A stretch of DNA of 64,000 nt from Austropuccinia psidii (GCA_023105745.1 JALGQZ010000009.1:5620937-5684936); one strand, 5' to 3'. Counted from the first letter of the stretch, positions 49,324 through 61,888 are shown. Numbers and translations: made by a program. The notes: generated from the sequence alone by a model not told the origin.

Positions 49324-50946
49324 AGTGAGTTTTTTCTCTTATTTCTCACTTTCTGACAATTGTTTTATCCTTTTTAGGCGTATATTTTTCTTAAAAATAT
49401 ATATTATATATATATATTCCTTTTTTGGTGTATATACCACTTTATACTCATATTTTAAGAGTATCTGTCATGTGGCTAATAACCACAAGACCCGTATTTT
49501 TGGGGTGTTTTACATATCAAAACACTTGAGCCATTAATACAGTCTTATTTTTTAATTAAAATAAGACACCTCATACTGATAAACCAACAGTTGAGGTGTG
49601 GTTGGACATATTGTTAACTCAATTTCCCTGTTATACACCACTTTTGACAGACTATACTTGCTAATTACAAGTAATCTGTGAGATATTGGTATACAAATAG
49701 TACATGAAATATCAGTAAGCTGTATTTCTGACGTGGAATTGTTAATTTAATTACACTGTCATTGTACAAGGGCACATTGTAGTAATATACAAGCCCAGAG
49801 GCCGTTCTTAGACATGCAAACAGCATTTTAAGAAGTCTTAACTGACATTAAGCCCTCTTTTTCCCATTTTGATTCAGTGGAAGATAACTTCATACCACTT
49901 GAAAGCCAGTCACAGGCCAACACACCAGTGACACCCTCAGAACCAGAGGGCAGCAAAGGCAAAGGAAAGAGGCACAGTGAAGGCCTGATAACAGCAAAAA
50001 AATGGACACCCATTGCCACACAGAAGAGTAGAAAACCACGAAATTCTTCTTCAATACAAGATAAACCAACCTTGATAACTTGTACAGGGAAAATTACTAT
50101 AATTAGCCCAGTTGTAACCTCTGAAGGTAAATTGCCCAAATCAGCAGACAACAAATTTGTACAAGGCACAGTCAAAGGTAAATACCCTAAGAGCATAAAG
50201 CTTTTGACTACTTGAAAACACTAACATGTCACCTGTACACCTCAGAGATCTTGGCTTCCAAAGGAACCAACAAGAGGACAGAGAAGGTTTGTCCAGAACC
50301 AGAAGACCTGAAAGAGGACACCTTGGACCCAGTAGTAGATGGCAAAACAATGAGGGAGATAATATCAACCCTGCCATTCACACTACAATTTAATGGAGAC
50401 CTCAAACCAGAGGACTGGAAAGACATGGATCAAGTTCTTCAGCTCCACCAACTCCTCAAGGACTTATTCCAATGGAGCATGGACGACAAGAGGTTCAACC
50501 TGGAATCTCACTGGGAAGAACTTGGAGCAAATTTCCAGAAGATCTGTCTCAAAGAGATAGACTCCAAAGACCTGATGGTAATCACCAAAGGTTGGAATCC
50601 TACCAGGCAGTTCAGACTCCTGGAGGCAAGGGCACAGAGGATAAGGCAGAATCAAGCCACTATCCAATGTATAGAAGAACAGTTAACCCAGACAGGGCCT
50701 ACTCAGATTCCTTCAGGCTCACAAGGAGCAGGCCAAATCAGCTCTCCAGTGGCTTCACACCATTCAGAAACCAGCAGATCAGTGGCCAAGAGTCACCATT
50801 CTTCACAATTCCAGGAAGTTTCCAGGAGAAGACAAGGAAACAAGGGAAAGAAAAAAGCCTCCTTCAACCAGAGGAGGAAAGAGTCAGACCCTATGATTCA
50901 GAAGCTGTTGGATTTGGTAAAAGAAGTGCACAAGAACCAGAAGTAG
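49324..50946 (+). CDS. Spliced accessory ORF1 overlapping gag (family B)
   Basis: This is a predicted 333-aa protein: A at 49324 joined to 49878-50177 and then 50246-50946 (stop TAG). As in family A, the start codon forms across intron 1 and a phase-1 intron 2 joins two frames; total length is 1002 nt. It has an S/P/K-rich N-terminus with KGKGKR, a helical middle with W-D-QV-QLHQLL and GWNPTRQF, a second basic patch (RRRQGNKGKKK), and a C-terminal helix. The central GW-P region resembles ORF1 of A1. It overlaps Gag-Pol for 701 nt, with Gag-Pol read one base upstream. ORF1 has no stop, although Gag-Pol of the same copy is broken. Function unknown. Confidence 0.65.
49325..49877 (+). other. Predicted intron 1 of ORF1, family B (553 nt)
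   Basis: The donor is TTATAA|GTGAGT at 49325; the acceptor GATTCAG ends at 49877 after the pyrimidine tract CCCTCTTTTTCCC. A branch-like CTTAACTGAC lies about 25 nt upstream of the acceptor. Splicing joins A with TGGAAGATAAC to create ATG GAA GAT. The intron is much longer than the 76-nt one of family A, and it contains ATGs that unspliced RNA would retain. Confidence 0.6.
50178..50245 (+). other. Predicted intron 2 of ORF1, family B (68 nt), contains Gag-Pol AUG
   Basis: The donor is AAAG|GTAAAT at 50178, the branch-like sequence CACTAAC lies near 50220, and the acceptor CACCTCAG ends at 50245. It is phase 1, like the A1 intron. The Gag-Pol ATG at 50226-50228 lies inside it. Confidence 0.65.
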
Positions 50947-53900
50947 TTGTAAACCACTCTATAATCAGTAGTCCTAGTAATAGAAACATTACCCCCACTC
51001 AGACTGAACATAACATTGTCACATCTGAGAGTAACATCAACAGTGACACACTGTGGTTACAAATGTCCCAATAGGCTGAGCAATGTGCAAAGCAGTTTTC
51101 AGAATTCGAAGCCAGCCATGAGAGTATGAAAAAATTACAAGCCTCCATGGAAAAAATAGTTCAAAATCTTCAAGAAGTACATGCTCAATTGAGCAAAGCC
51201 TCTGAAGAAACTAACAAAAGACTGAATCTAGTCTTTGAAGAACAACACCACAGCAAAAGGGACGGGGATTGTCTGGACCGAGACATAATCAAATTGTTTA
51301 ATGTCTACCATAACTTGAAGCCCAAACCACAAGGCCAAGTTATGGAGAGTCCATATCAACCAGATGACATCAAACCAGATGCCATGTTTATGAATAAGGC
51401 AATATCTCCATCACAATACCAGGATTGAGATGGAATGTCTTATTCAGAGAAGGAAGCCTTGAAACAGCTTCCTGAGGCCTCAAGCTGGCCCAAATTCTCT
51501 GGATCAGGAGAATATGATCATATGGAACTCACAGATTATATTTATGGACTCTTCATTGATGTACCAAGCATACCAGACTACTGGATTACTGCTAGATTGA
51601 ATACTGCATTTAAAGGTCATGCTGGTATATGGTACACAGAAATGAAAGAAATCCATGGAAGAAGAAACTGGCCATGGTGGAAGAGTCAAATCATACAAGA
51701 TTACAGTAATGGAACTTGGATATGGCAGAGGATCATGTCATTTGAAAATGACAAATACTCTGTGGACAAGGATCCATATGAGTGGTGTCTTAGACAGTCC
51801 AAGAGACTTAAAGCCATTGATCCTCAGATGATAATTCAAATGAGGAATCATAAACTCCTGACACAACTGCGAGGAGAACTAGAGCATGCAGTAAAATGCA
51901 TATGCAACCAAAATTGCACTCTAGATGACATTGCCAACAACTTACAAGACATAAGAAAAAGGACTAATATAGGGAAATTCACCCCATATAAGAGCAGTGA
52001 TTTCAAAGAAAAACAACATTTCAGGGTAGAGTTTAAAGACAAACCCAAAGAAAGAGTGGCAGAAGTGGCAAAGAAGAGAAATTCTTGTCACAATTGTGGT
52101 TCAACAGACCACTATGACAACAACTGTCCAAAGGCAAAGAAAAAAGTCTATGCCATTGAGAAAGTCCCAGAGGAGGAATCCCCAACAGAGGATTCTGAAT
52201 CAGACTCTATGGGTGATGCCATCAGAGACCTATCTGATGATGACCAAGACCCAAAGGAAGAATTTCTAGTAGAATACCAAGAGGAAACCCCACTAGAAAT
52301 TCAGGACATACAGTTGGAAGCAGGCATGCCACAGGATACTGCCAATAAAAACTTGTTCAAACACACACAAGATGCACAAACATTCCTGGTTACACCAACC
52401 AAAGGGATGGCATATATACATGGAACAGCCACAAAGATGACTGTCTGTATTGACAATGCTCAGCATCCACTGATCATTGACAGTGGAGAACACTGCTCCA
52501 TAGTGGCCAGAGAATATCTGGACAACCACTTCCCACATTGGGAAAAACAGCTCTGGCCCACCAAGGCAAAGAACTTTAAAAGTGCCTCAGGGAAGATGAC
52601 TTCCATTGGTACAATTATCAAAGAGATAATTATACCCCACAGGAAGGGTAATATCAGACTCAACCCAGAGTTTGTAGTGCTTAATGATGCCCACATCCAA
52701 GGGTTCTTACTGGGAACAGACTACCAGAGGATGTATGGCATAGATATTTATAACAGTAAAAACAGGCACATTACCATTGGTACCAACAAGGAAAAGAAAT
52801 TTTCACTTGATATATACCATATATCTTCTCAAGATCCACTAGAAGAACTTCTGAATGAATTCAGAGAGGGACAGTTTAGCACTACCCTCACCAGTAAACA
52901 AAAACTAAGTTTAATGAAGATTCTGAGAAAGAACAGACCAGAATTTGCCATTGGTGAAGAACCATTGGGCAAGATCAAAGGCCATGATATAGAGCTATAT
53001 CTGGATGTGGAAAGACCTTATCCACCCCTGCTTAGGAGACCTCCTTATCCAGCAAGCCTGGAAACCAGGAAAGAAATTGAGAAACATATCAATGAACTCT
53101 TGGAAATGGATGTCATCAGGAAGATTGGACATTATGAAATAGTGGAAATCACCACCCCAGTCCAATTCACCTGGCATGATGGCAAGTCTAGACTGTGTGG
53201 AGACTTCAGAGCTCTGAATAACTACACAAAAGCAGACAGGTACCCTATACCCAGGATACCTCATGCCTTGGATAAACTGGAAAAAGCCAAATACATAACC
53301 AAAATCGATTGTATGAAAGGCTTCCACCAAAATGGAGTTAAAGCAAACTCCATGAAATTACTCAGAATAATATGCCATATGGGTATATATGAGTATACCA
53401 GGATGCCATTTGGCATCAAAAATGTGCCAGCCCACTTCCAAAGGATGATGGACACAATATTTTAAGAAGAAATATTGGCAGGCTGGATGGTGGTATATAT
53501 TGCTAACATCATTATATACTCAGAGACATGGGAAGACCATGTACAATACATAGACAGAGTGCTAAGTAAATTTACACCCATCAATCTGAAGGTTTCACTG
53601 AAAAAGTGTAATTTTGGCCAACAAGAGCTACTAGCTCTAGGACATAAAGTCTCAGGTCTTAGTCTGGAAATTGACCAGAATAAAGTAGCAGCAGTACTGC
53701 AAAAGCAAGTACCAAAGAGCATCAAAGAGATGCAATGTTTCCTTGGGTTTGCTAGCTACTATAGAAACCACATCAAGAATTTTGCCCACATATCTTGTAG
53801 TTTATACAAGTTGTCTTCAAAAGATGTAGTTTTTGAAATCACCAAGGAAAGGAGGGATGCATATGAGAAGATCAAATATGAACTCAAAAATGTACCTGTG

Positions 53901-56071
53901 CTCATCTTACCTGACTTTGAACTACCATTCAAGTTATACGTAGATGCACCATGTAGTCAAGGCCTAGGAGCAGCCCTTCACCAAAGACAAATTATGGATG
54001 GTGAACCAAGAGAAGGAGTAATTTTCTACATCTCAAGTAAACTGAAAGATTTAGAAGCCAGGTATGGGGCCACCCAGACTGAATGTCTCTGTCTAGTCTG
54101 GGCTCTAGAAAAACTCCATTATTATTTGGAGGGTGTAGTCTTTGAAGTCTACACAGACTGCACAGCCTTGAAGTCTTTACTGAACATGAAGACTACAAAT
54201 AGAAACATGCTGAGATTGCAAATAGCCATCCATGAGTATAGAGGGAACATGACCATCATATAAAAAGAAGGTAAAAGTCATACCAATGCAGATGGCCATT
54301 GGATAGTGTCAAGAGAAATCCAGCTTATGACCCTGAAGTTGCAGCCAAGATCCCAATACATAACATGGAAGTAGATAGAAGGAGAAACTTCAGATTCTCT
54401 GAATGGGCACCAGGAAGTGGTACCCTTGACAGTGGGAACACTGATTCAGAAGGAACAGAAACTCCCATACTGGGAATAAGTTCCTCAGAACTACACAATG
54501 AATTTTTCAGTGCAGTACTGAAGTCTAATGCCAAACACAAACAGTGTGGCATATTACTACAGCTCCTTCAACAAAAGTACAGGAGTCCAGAACTGGAATC
54601 CCAGCTGGAAGAACCATGGTTGAGGGTCTATAAGGATTACAAGTTCTTCCTTATAGATGGCCTGCTCTACCATAGAGAAAAACACACAAGTGCACTCACA
54701 GTGGTAGACAGAGACCACATCTCCCTTATCCTGCAGGAATGCCATGACTGCCGCTATATGGGACACATGAGTGAAGACAGGACCAAGGAGAGGGTAGCAA
54801 GCACAGCTTGGTGGCCCAAGTGGGAACAAGAGTTGAGTGAATACATCAACACTTGTGAAAGATGCCAGAAGGAAAATAGGAATTGTGGGAAGAAGTATGG
54901 GTTACTTCAACATATAGAAGAACCCAAACACCCATGAGAAACAATCAATATGGACTGGGTCACAGGACTTGTCCCAGGAGGCAAAGAAAACTACAATGCC
55001 TGCTTGATAAAAGCTGATAGGTTCAGCAACAGCATGAGGTATCTACCATGCCACAAGGAGGACACAGCCATGGATACTGCTCTGTCATTTCCGAATAACA
55101 TCATATCCACCTGTGGAGTCCCTCAGATCATCATCAGTGATAGGGATTAAAAATTCACATCTGAATTTTGGACCAACTTGTATGACATTCTTGCCACCAA
55201 GCTTGCTTTTTCCACAGCTTACCATCCACAAACAGATGGCCTAGCAGAAAGTATGATCCAGACAATGGAGGACATACTTAGGAGGTTCGGTGTCTATGGC
55301 ATGGAATATAAGGACCATGAGGGATATACCCATGACTGGGTTACCCTTCTACCAGCAGTCCAACTGGCTTATAATACAAGTCAGCACTCTACCACAGCAA
55401 AAACACCTGCACTGGTAGAGAAAGGGTGGAATCCCTTGTTGCCTGTGGATCACTTGAAGAAGAATCTTCTGACCATCCACCCCACAGCCAAAGACTTTCA
55501 TGATATGTGGAAGAGAGCGTTTGACACAGCTGCTAAATGCATATCTGAGGCAACAGATTATAATGAGCAGAGGTGGGACAAGACACAAATGGAACCTGAC
55601 TTTAAGGAAGGGGAGCAGGTGTTAGTCTTTAAACTGAACTTCAAAAATCTTAAAGGACCCAAGAAGATGAGAGACTCATTTGTAGGGACCTTCACTATCA
55701 TTAAGTTGATAGGAAGGAATGCAGTGGAAGTCAAGCTCACAGAGGAGTTTTCCAGGAAACACCCAGTCTTTCCAGTGAGTTTGGTCAAGCCATACTTCCA
55801 AGCTGAAGAGGGTGAATTCCCCTCCAGGAAGAAGATCCTCACACCACCAGGGATAGTGGAAGTGGAGGATTCCCCAGGACCTGTGAGTGAAATGATCAGG
55901 GCCAGAAAGATCAGACTTAATGGGAAGGATCAGAGACAGTACTTGGTCAGATTCAAGAACCAGACAGCTGATAAGGACAAATGGTTGGCAGAAGATGCCA
56001 TACCAGATGGGAACCTTCATTTAAGGAGATTCAGAGCCTCTAGGAGGGCTGAACAGTATCATCAAGGATGA
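50226..56071 (+). pseudogene. Gag-Pol of family B with chromodomain, inactivated
   Basis: The frame starts at ATG 50226 and ends at TGA 56069-56071. In-frame stops are TAA 50391, TAG 51072, TGA 51426, TAA 53463, TAA 54261, TGA 54935 and TAA 55148. A small deletion near 54292 removes the sequence equivalent to GLSRW in A1 and shifts the frame. Domains: capsid-like (about 51480-51960), CX2CX4HX4C zinc knuckle (about 52089-52130), protease DSG (about 52480), RT (about 52980-53640), RNase H (about 53930-54260), integrase zinc region (54720-54880), catalytic D 54953, D 55139, E 55247 (DX61DX35E), and chromodomain (about 55875-56040, YLVRFKNQ then [10 protein letters not shown]). The RT motif YIDD is YIAN at 53496-53507, which alone would abolish catalysis. 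Confidence 0.92.
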
Positions 56072-56080
56072 GACTTCTCT

Positions 56081-56093
56081 TAGAGGGTGGGTA
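56081..56093 (+). other. Polypurine tract of family B
   Basis: TAGAGGGTGGGTA lies directly before the TG of the 3' LTR and 10 nt after the Gag-Pol stop. It is the expected primer for plus-strand synthesis. Confidence 0.7.
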
Positions 56094-57531
56094 TGTCAGC
56101 CTGTGACTCAAAACCAGAGCACAATCATGAAAGCCAAAATACCATAAACCAATGGTATAGCCAAGATACCACCAAAACATGGAGCTGAGCCAAATAAGCT
56201 CCAAAGGTATCAAAAGAAAGAGAAAACTCACCTCTTTCTGAAAATATAAGTCCCATCATCATAGGAAAAAGAATAACAAAGTTATTCCTGCTCAAAGTTA
56301 TTGCTGAGCATAAACCTTAATTTTCACTTCTCATCTAAAATACAGAAGGAGAGGCTTAACCCTATCAAATGGGTATTAAAAATGAAGCTCTCAGCCAGGG
56401 CTATCCAATGGTACTAGCCAAACTGAGCTAGCACAAGTATTACTTGAGTTATGGCCAAATTCAGGCCAAATAAGGGTGAACAAAACATTCACCTCCCATC
56501 TAACTTTTGCAGTTTTAGCGTGAGATACCTAAGGTGGGGTATTTTTGGAAATAGCACAATCAGGGCTATCTGATAGTTTCATCCATTTCCTCATATCTCA
56601 ACTAGAACAAAATTTATGGGGCAAATAAGCTCAATACAGCTTTTTGCCTATACCATGCAAATGTACAAAAATCTTGTACATGGGATAACTTTGCCATATT
56701 CAATGATACCCATATCAAATGAGGTACCATTGTGTACAGCACATACAGGGCTATAAACTGAAGCAACTTTGAGGTTGATAGCTCAAGAATTGACAAATGT
56801 ATGGCTGTTTTAAGGTCAGTTTCCCACCTGCTGTCATATACAGCCTTACCATGGGATAATATCCCATAACCATGAATATGAGGTGTCAAATAGACAAAGA
56901 AGCTTGTCTTTACTTCACTACCTCATATGTCAGTCCATACTGGGGTTGCATACAGTTTCTGTACAGCATTCTATGCATCATACACGTCAGAATCAGGCTG
57001 TGAGGTCCCCAGATGAAAATTTTCACCCTGTGTTGGTGAAAACTGCCCAGATGTGGTTTCAAAACCACATCTGAGCCCAATACAGGCTATACAGGATTTT
57101 TGAAAACCACAAGCCAGTCCTAGAGAGTGAAAAAATCTTCACTTCCTCTATGTGGAAAGGCCTAGCACCCTTTCCACCCCATTTCAGGATAAAAAGGAGG
57201 CTTTTCACAGCCAGAATTGTCTCCTCATCCTGCTCTTGAATACCCTACGTAGTAAACTGTCCAAAACAGTTTTACTCTTGGGTAATCAATCAGGTATAAT
57301 CATAATTTTAATTATTGTAGATCTTATTATAGTAATCCAACCGGTAAGACTGCACCCAAGGTTCTCAATAGCGCTCACCATCACTTTTTTTTAATAGTAG
57401 AACCCTTTAATTATATTATAAATCATTATTTTACTCAAACACCCTTATTCTAAAGCATTTTTTACATGTCACAGTAAAGGTTCTAGCTGTAAATAGCCTA
57501 ATTACTACTTCAACATAGACTCCATCTGACA
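56094..57531 (+). repeat. 3' LTR of the family-B element (1438 bp)
   Basis: It runs TGTCAGCC to CTGACA, confirmed by end-to-end alignment with the solo LTR at 24471-25840. It contains palindromic CAGATGTGGTTTC-AAACCACATCTG near 57051-57075. A GATAAAAAGG near 57188 may be the TATA element. Confidence 0.9.
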
Positions 57532-57559
57532 ATATATCATCATTTGAAAGAATAGTAAG

Positions 57560-58083
57560 CACATAACTTACATTATGCCTGCCCATTGCGATTAATGCAA
57601 GTCCATGTTGGAGAAGAAGGATATGAGATCATGGCTTTTGTTGATACAGGCTCTGAATTAGATCTAATTCCAGAGGATATAGAAGTAAAAGCAGGTCTAA
57701 CAACAAGATGTCTCAACATGAACCTGAGGGGAATTGTTGGGTATTTTACTTCATTAGTTGGATCAGCAGAATCTAACCAAATGACTATGGTTACTGGGGA
57801 GGAGAGAAAGAATTTTTTTTTATCAAGAGGAGCAATGCATAAAGTACTTGGAATACCTTTCCTTGCAGATAATAATAGTAGACTAGACTTTTCTCAACAG
57901 AAGGGTGAAAAATTCAGCTACATAGAGCCAGATGGTAGAAGACTTTGTTTAACAATGTGCTCACCACAAAATGTTGGATGGAGAAAGGATTCACCAAAAG
58001 GAATGGAAGTTTGTGGAATTTCAAAGGTTGAATATTGCAATGAGCCAAAAGAGAAAGAAAATGAAAAAAGGGTTATTTACTGA
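57560..58083 (+). pseudogene. Aspartic protease domain of family C
   Basis: After the family-B insertion the family-C frame resumes with HYACPL and then a retroviral-type aspartic protease with intact VDTGSELDLIPED at about 57640-57678. It continues through GIPFLADNNSRLDF to a stop at 58081-58083. Stops lie just upstream (57553, 57556). Open coding-like sequence follows in another frame to about 58224. The domain is separated from its gag by 9.1 kb of element B, so no fused product can be made. Confidence 0.75.
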
Positions 58084-58779
58084 ACAGGAATTTCCTTGGA
58101 AAGGCTACATAAATCTTAATACTCTCAGTAACTTTCATTTTAATATAACAAATAAGTCTTTAAGCCAAGATAATCAATTCTTACCCAGTAATGTCTATTG
58201 GTTACAAGGTTTGGGTAAAACTTGAACAAAAAAATTAGAAAAAACAAAGGATCAACACAGTCAAGAAGAAAGCAAGTATCTTTGGATTACCAAGAATAAT
58301 AAAATAAGACAAATATTAAAAAACCAGCTGGAACAATAATATGAATGTTTAACAAAAACTAATGAATGTAAAGGACATATCAAAAAAGAAAAAAAAGCAA
58401 ACATCAAATACTCAACACAAAAATAAACTTTATGAAACAAGAGCTAGATTCAGGGAGAAACTGGAAAATAATTCTTGGAGATTTCAATAATTTAACCATA
58501 TAATTTTTAATATATTTTCTATTTTATAAAGATTGGTATAAAAAAAGGCACAGAATAGCCTTAAACTGCAAATTTAATTTGTGAATATTCTGTAACAGTA
58601 TTAAAAAAATATAAAGAAAAAAATTGGAAAAAAAATTCAATAAAAAAATCTATTCATAATCACGAAAAAATTAAAAAAATCTATATATAATTAATAAATA
58701 AATAAAAATCAATAATCTATATGGAATTCAGAGGTGAGAGTTGTGCTAAAGATATTTTTATTAGTATCAAAAAAATATA

Positions 58780-59100
58780 ATAAAAAAATATTACAACATG
58801 CAAGGACCAATGATACATAATTGGCCCTGCATGGCCCTAAACTACAACCAAACTTTCCTATATTAATGACTCTTTACTTCAATTAAGGAATTCTAATAAA
58901 TAAAATAACTGAAAATATAAATACACTCAAAAAACTTGAAAGAGGCCCAAAATGGCCTTAAAATGAAACCTATCTCCTTACTTTATTTATTTCTTTTATT
59001 TAATTTTAAATCAAGAAATAAAAAAAGAATACTATAACACATTCAAGGACCAATGATACATAATTGGCCCAGCATGGCCTTGAACTTCAGTTTCTCTTCC
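58780..59100 (+). repeat. Direct repeat pair about 240 bp apart
   Basis: CAAGGACCAATGATACATAA followed by TTGGCCC-GCATGGCC occurs at 58801 and 59043. Weaker related pieces with GGCCTTAAA lie near 58555 and 58950, so it may be a longer decayed tandem array. Confidence 0.55.
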
Positions 59101-60287
59101 TTAATTACTCATATTAAATTTTATTATCTTGCAGATATCAAGATTATCTAGCTAAATAAATAAAGCAATACTAAAAATAAAATATCATCATAATAATGAA
59201 AAAGAAATCACCAGAAAGACCAGAAATTAGGATATTGTGAGAAGTTTCAGACAAAACACTAAATAGCATACACATAAATGAAGTATACACACCCACACAA
59301 AAATGCACAACTTAACTCACAAGGAAGGGCTACCAGATTTTGAATTTAGGTTTTTTTGGTTTTTAATATTTATTTTTTTGTTTCATTTTTTAATTTTTTT
59401 ATTTCTCTAAAAAAATAATGGAAAAAAGAGACTGGTAACCCCCTTGCTTTAAAGAGAAATAGAAGAGAATAAAAGACATGATACATAAAAAGCAAATATA
59501 ATAATAAGGTGCATATCATAATAAGATAGCTTCTTAATTTAATATATAAAATTAGAAGCACAAATTTATGATACTATAATACCATTATATTACTATAATA
59601 AAACAAAATGGAATACTAATGAAACTATAAGATTATAGAAGTATTATAATATCAAAACATATTTACATGGACAACTGGCCAAATTGATACCATATAAATA
59701 TATGTTAAATACTATCTACTTTACACAGAAGTATAGTATAGGTGTAGACGCATACTTTTCTTAAAAAATATCAAGTTGAGAAAAAAAACTGGGCTCTGGG
59801 GAGAAGGCCTCCTTTCATACCTTTCATCAAACCTAACCTGTAGAAAAATGAAAAATATATGAAACCACAACTTGACCAAAAGAAAAAAGAGGGGATTTTG
59901 TAGAATTATGTGAATGGTCAAAGCTTGAATATTTGTTTTTGTGATTTGTCAGAATTTGAATTCCACAACCTGTGATGTGATTGGTCAGAGCTTGAACATT
60001 CTTTTCTTATGATTAGTCAAAGAGTATCTATCTTTCTTAAATTTTGATTGGCTGGACTTAGAGTGGACTCAGAAGACTTCAGAAGATCTCAGAATTTCTA
60101 GGAAGATTAAGGAATTATTTGGGATTTTTCAGAATTTTTGAGGAAATTTAAGAAGATTTGGGAAGATTTGGGAATATTGGTAAAGCTGATTACAAAATAA
60201 GCACACCCTCAACTTAAACAGGCAAGAGAGCCTTTAGCTAGAGTATAAATTTCTTGTTCTTTTTCTTATTTCAAAGCTTTTTTACTT

Positions 60288-60545
60288 ATAACAGTTCTGA
60301 TTTGAACTCATAAGGTGCAGAAAGACCTTGAAGTGCTTTTTAATGACTTATTACCATGTTAATATTAATATCTTTGCTGATTTAAGACTCATAAGGTCCT
60401 CAGAAAGGCCTACAAGTGATTTTTAATGACTTATTACAATTCTAATATTAATATTTTTGCTGATCTAGACTCATAAGGTACTCAGAAAGCATAGAAAGTG
60501 CCTTCTTTTGTTGGCTTATTGATCTTTTTAAGATAATTTATATGC
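60288..60545 (+). repeat. Imperfect tandem repeat, about 90-bp unit, three copies
   Basis: ACTCATAAGGT-C-GAAAG recurs near 60308, 60388 and 60469, each followed by TTTTTAATGACTTATTA or a variant. It lies just downstream of a TATA-like sequence (60244) and CCAAT-like repeats (ATTGGTC, ATTGGCTG), as in an LTR promoter region. Confidence 0.55.
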
Positions 60546-61888
60546 TAATTTGAATATATAGAGTTCTCTATGAAATAAAACTTAGAATTTTCTTTTTAAT
60601 TCATTATTATAATAGTATATTTAATATGATCTCAAACTAAATTGAATAAGCCTTTTCATTATTTACATTTTCTTTTTCAAATAGGTGCTATACTGAAAGT
60701 AGGACCTTCAAACCAAGCTGGTCCCCCATAAACTGAAACTCAAAAATCATTCCTCTACTTATTCTTTGTTTTAATTAGAAACTAACTTCTAATCGTAATA
60801 ACATAAGACTATATAAATATATACATCACCATATAAGCTATAAATTTTCTTCTAAGATCCATTATAGTAGAATCTTAAAACAAATAGGTACCCCATGACC
60901 TTAAGCTGGAAGCTTCTACTTTAAATATCTCAATATTACCCTAAAAAGAATTATTTTATTCAAAACTCCAGCTTTATACTTAAAAACATATAGAGAAGAT
61001 ATTATTCATATATTCAACATGGACTGCAAAATATTCAAAAAAAATAATCAACATAAGTAAAAAAATTTAATAATCAATTAACAATAATCCAAAAACAAAG
61101 ACTTCATTGATAAAAGATCATCATAAAAGAAAGGATTTACAGAAATAAAAATTGGAGAGGGGGCTGTAATCCCCAGTAATACAGCTTACTCATAAATTAA
61201 CTAAATTTGAAAGAAACAAATACACAAGGATAACTGAGAATAATTCTCATGAAGATAGCTCACAGAGTTTAAAAGTTAGTTTCAATTGAGAAATCCAAGA
61301 TCATACCAATTTGAAGAAAGAAACTTTATCAAAGCCTTTTATTATCTCAAGAATTCATTTTTCTTAAAGACAATAATAAGAATAAATAGATCCTGAACCA
61401 TTATATCCAGCAAATAGGACTTAGGAGGGTCCTAAGCATAAACCTAAAATTCATACTTTTCTCATAAATGAAAAAGGACTGTACTTTTATGACATTAAAA
61501 GACAGGCTTGACTAACCTTAAAGAAATAACCAAGGGGAAGAAGTAGTAAATAGAAATTTTTCTTTCAGATTATTTGTAAAGATTGAAGAGAAGATGAATC
61601 TAGAATAATCATTTGAAAAACAAAAAATATCTCAACATATTGAATAACCAAAGGAATTGCAATACCTGAATACTGAAAATCTTGAAATTTAGGGAAATCT
61701 TCATGAGCCTCAAATGAAGCCCATTGATATCAATATTGATGGAAAGAAACAAGAATCAAAGATGAAAATCCATGAAGAAAAATTAAAAGTGCTTAAAATA
61801 TAAGAAATATACATTAAAGAAATAAAGATAAAATAAGAAAATAATGATCAAATGTTCTTCAAAGTGGAATGCTGGGGACAGAAATAAA

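Larger units (their letters stand above)
48411..57531 (+). mobile_element. Family-B Ty3/Gypsy chromovirus, recent but inactivated
   Basis: The copy has a 5' LTR (868 bp, truncated), primer-binding region, leader, spliced ORF1, Gag-Pol with chromodomain, polypurine tract and a full 3' LTR (1438 bp). Over their shared 868 bp the LTRs differ by only a few percent by eye, so insertion was fairly recent. Seven in-frame stops, a small deletion and a mutated RT active site inactivate Gag-Pol. It is inserted between gag and protease of element C. Flanking pentamers ATAAA (48405-48409) and ATATA (57532-57536) are similar but may be chance, because the left LTR is truncated. Confidence 0.92.
58230..61640. 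other. Non-coding AT-rich DNA replacing RT/RNase H/integrase of family C
   Basis: No RT, RNase H or integrase motif is visible where family C should have them. The stretch holds two direct repeats (58801 and 59043, shared CAAGGACCAATGATACATAA), a CCAAT-like repeat zone (59925-60060), a TATA-like TATAAATTTC near 60244 and a short tandem repeat (60288-60545). It may be a deletion plus a solo LTR of another family, but I could not define ends. Confidence 0.4.

Noticed and set aside
49310..49460. AT-rich repeat near 49395-49425 as a replication origin or riboswitch
   Set aside because: It is a simple TA run in the family-B leader intron with no supporting structure.
50141..55842. Many minus-strand ORFs across the family-B element
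   Set aside because: They are shadows of the plus-strand Gag-Pol and ORF1.
57540..57585. Extending the family-C protease frame upstream as an intact fusion with gag
   Set aside because: Two stop codons (57553, 57556) and the 9-kb insertion separate them.
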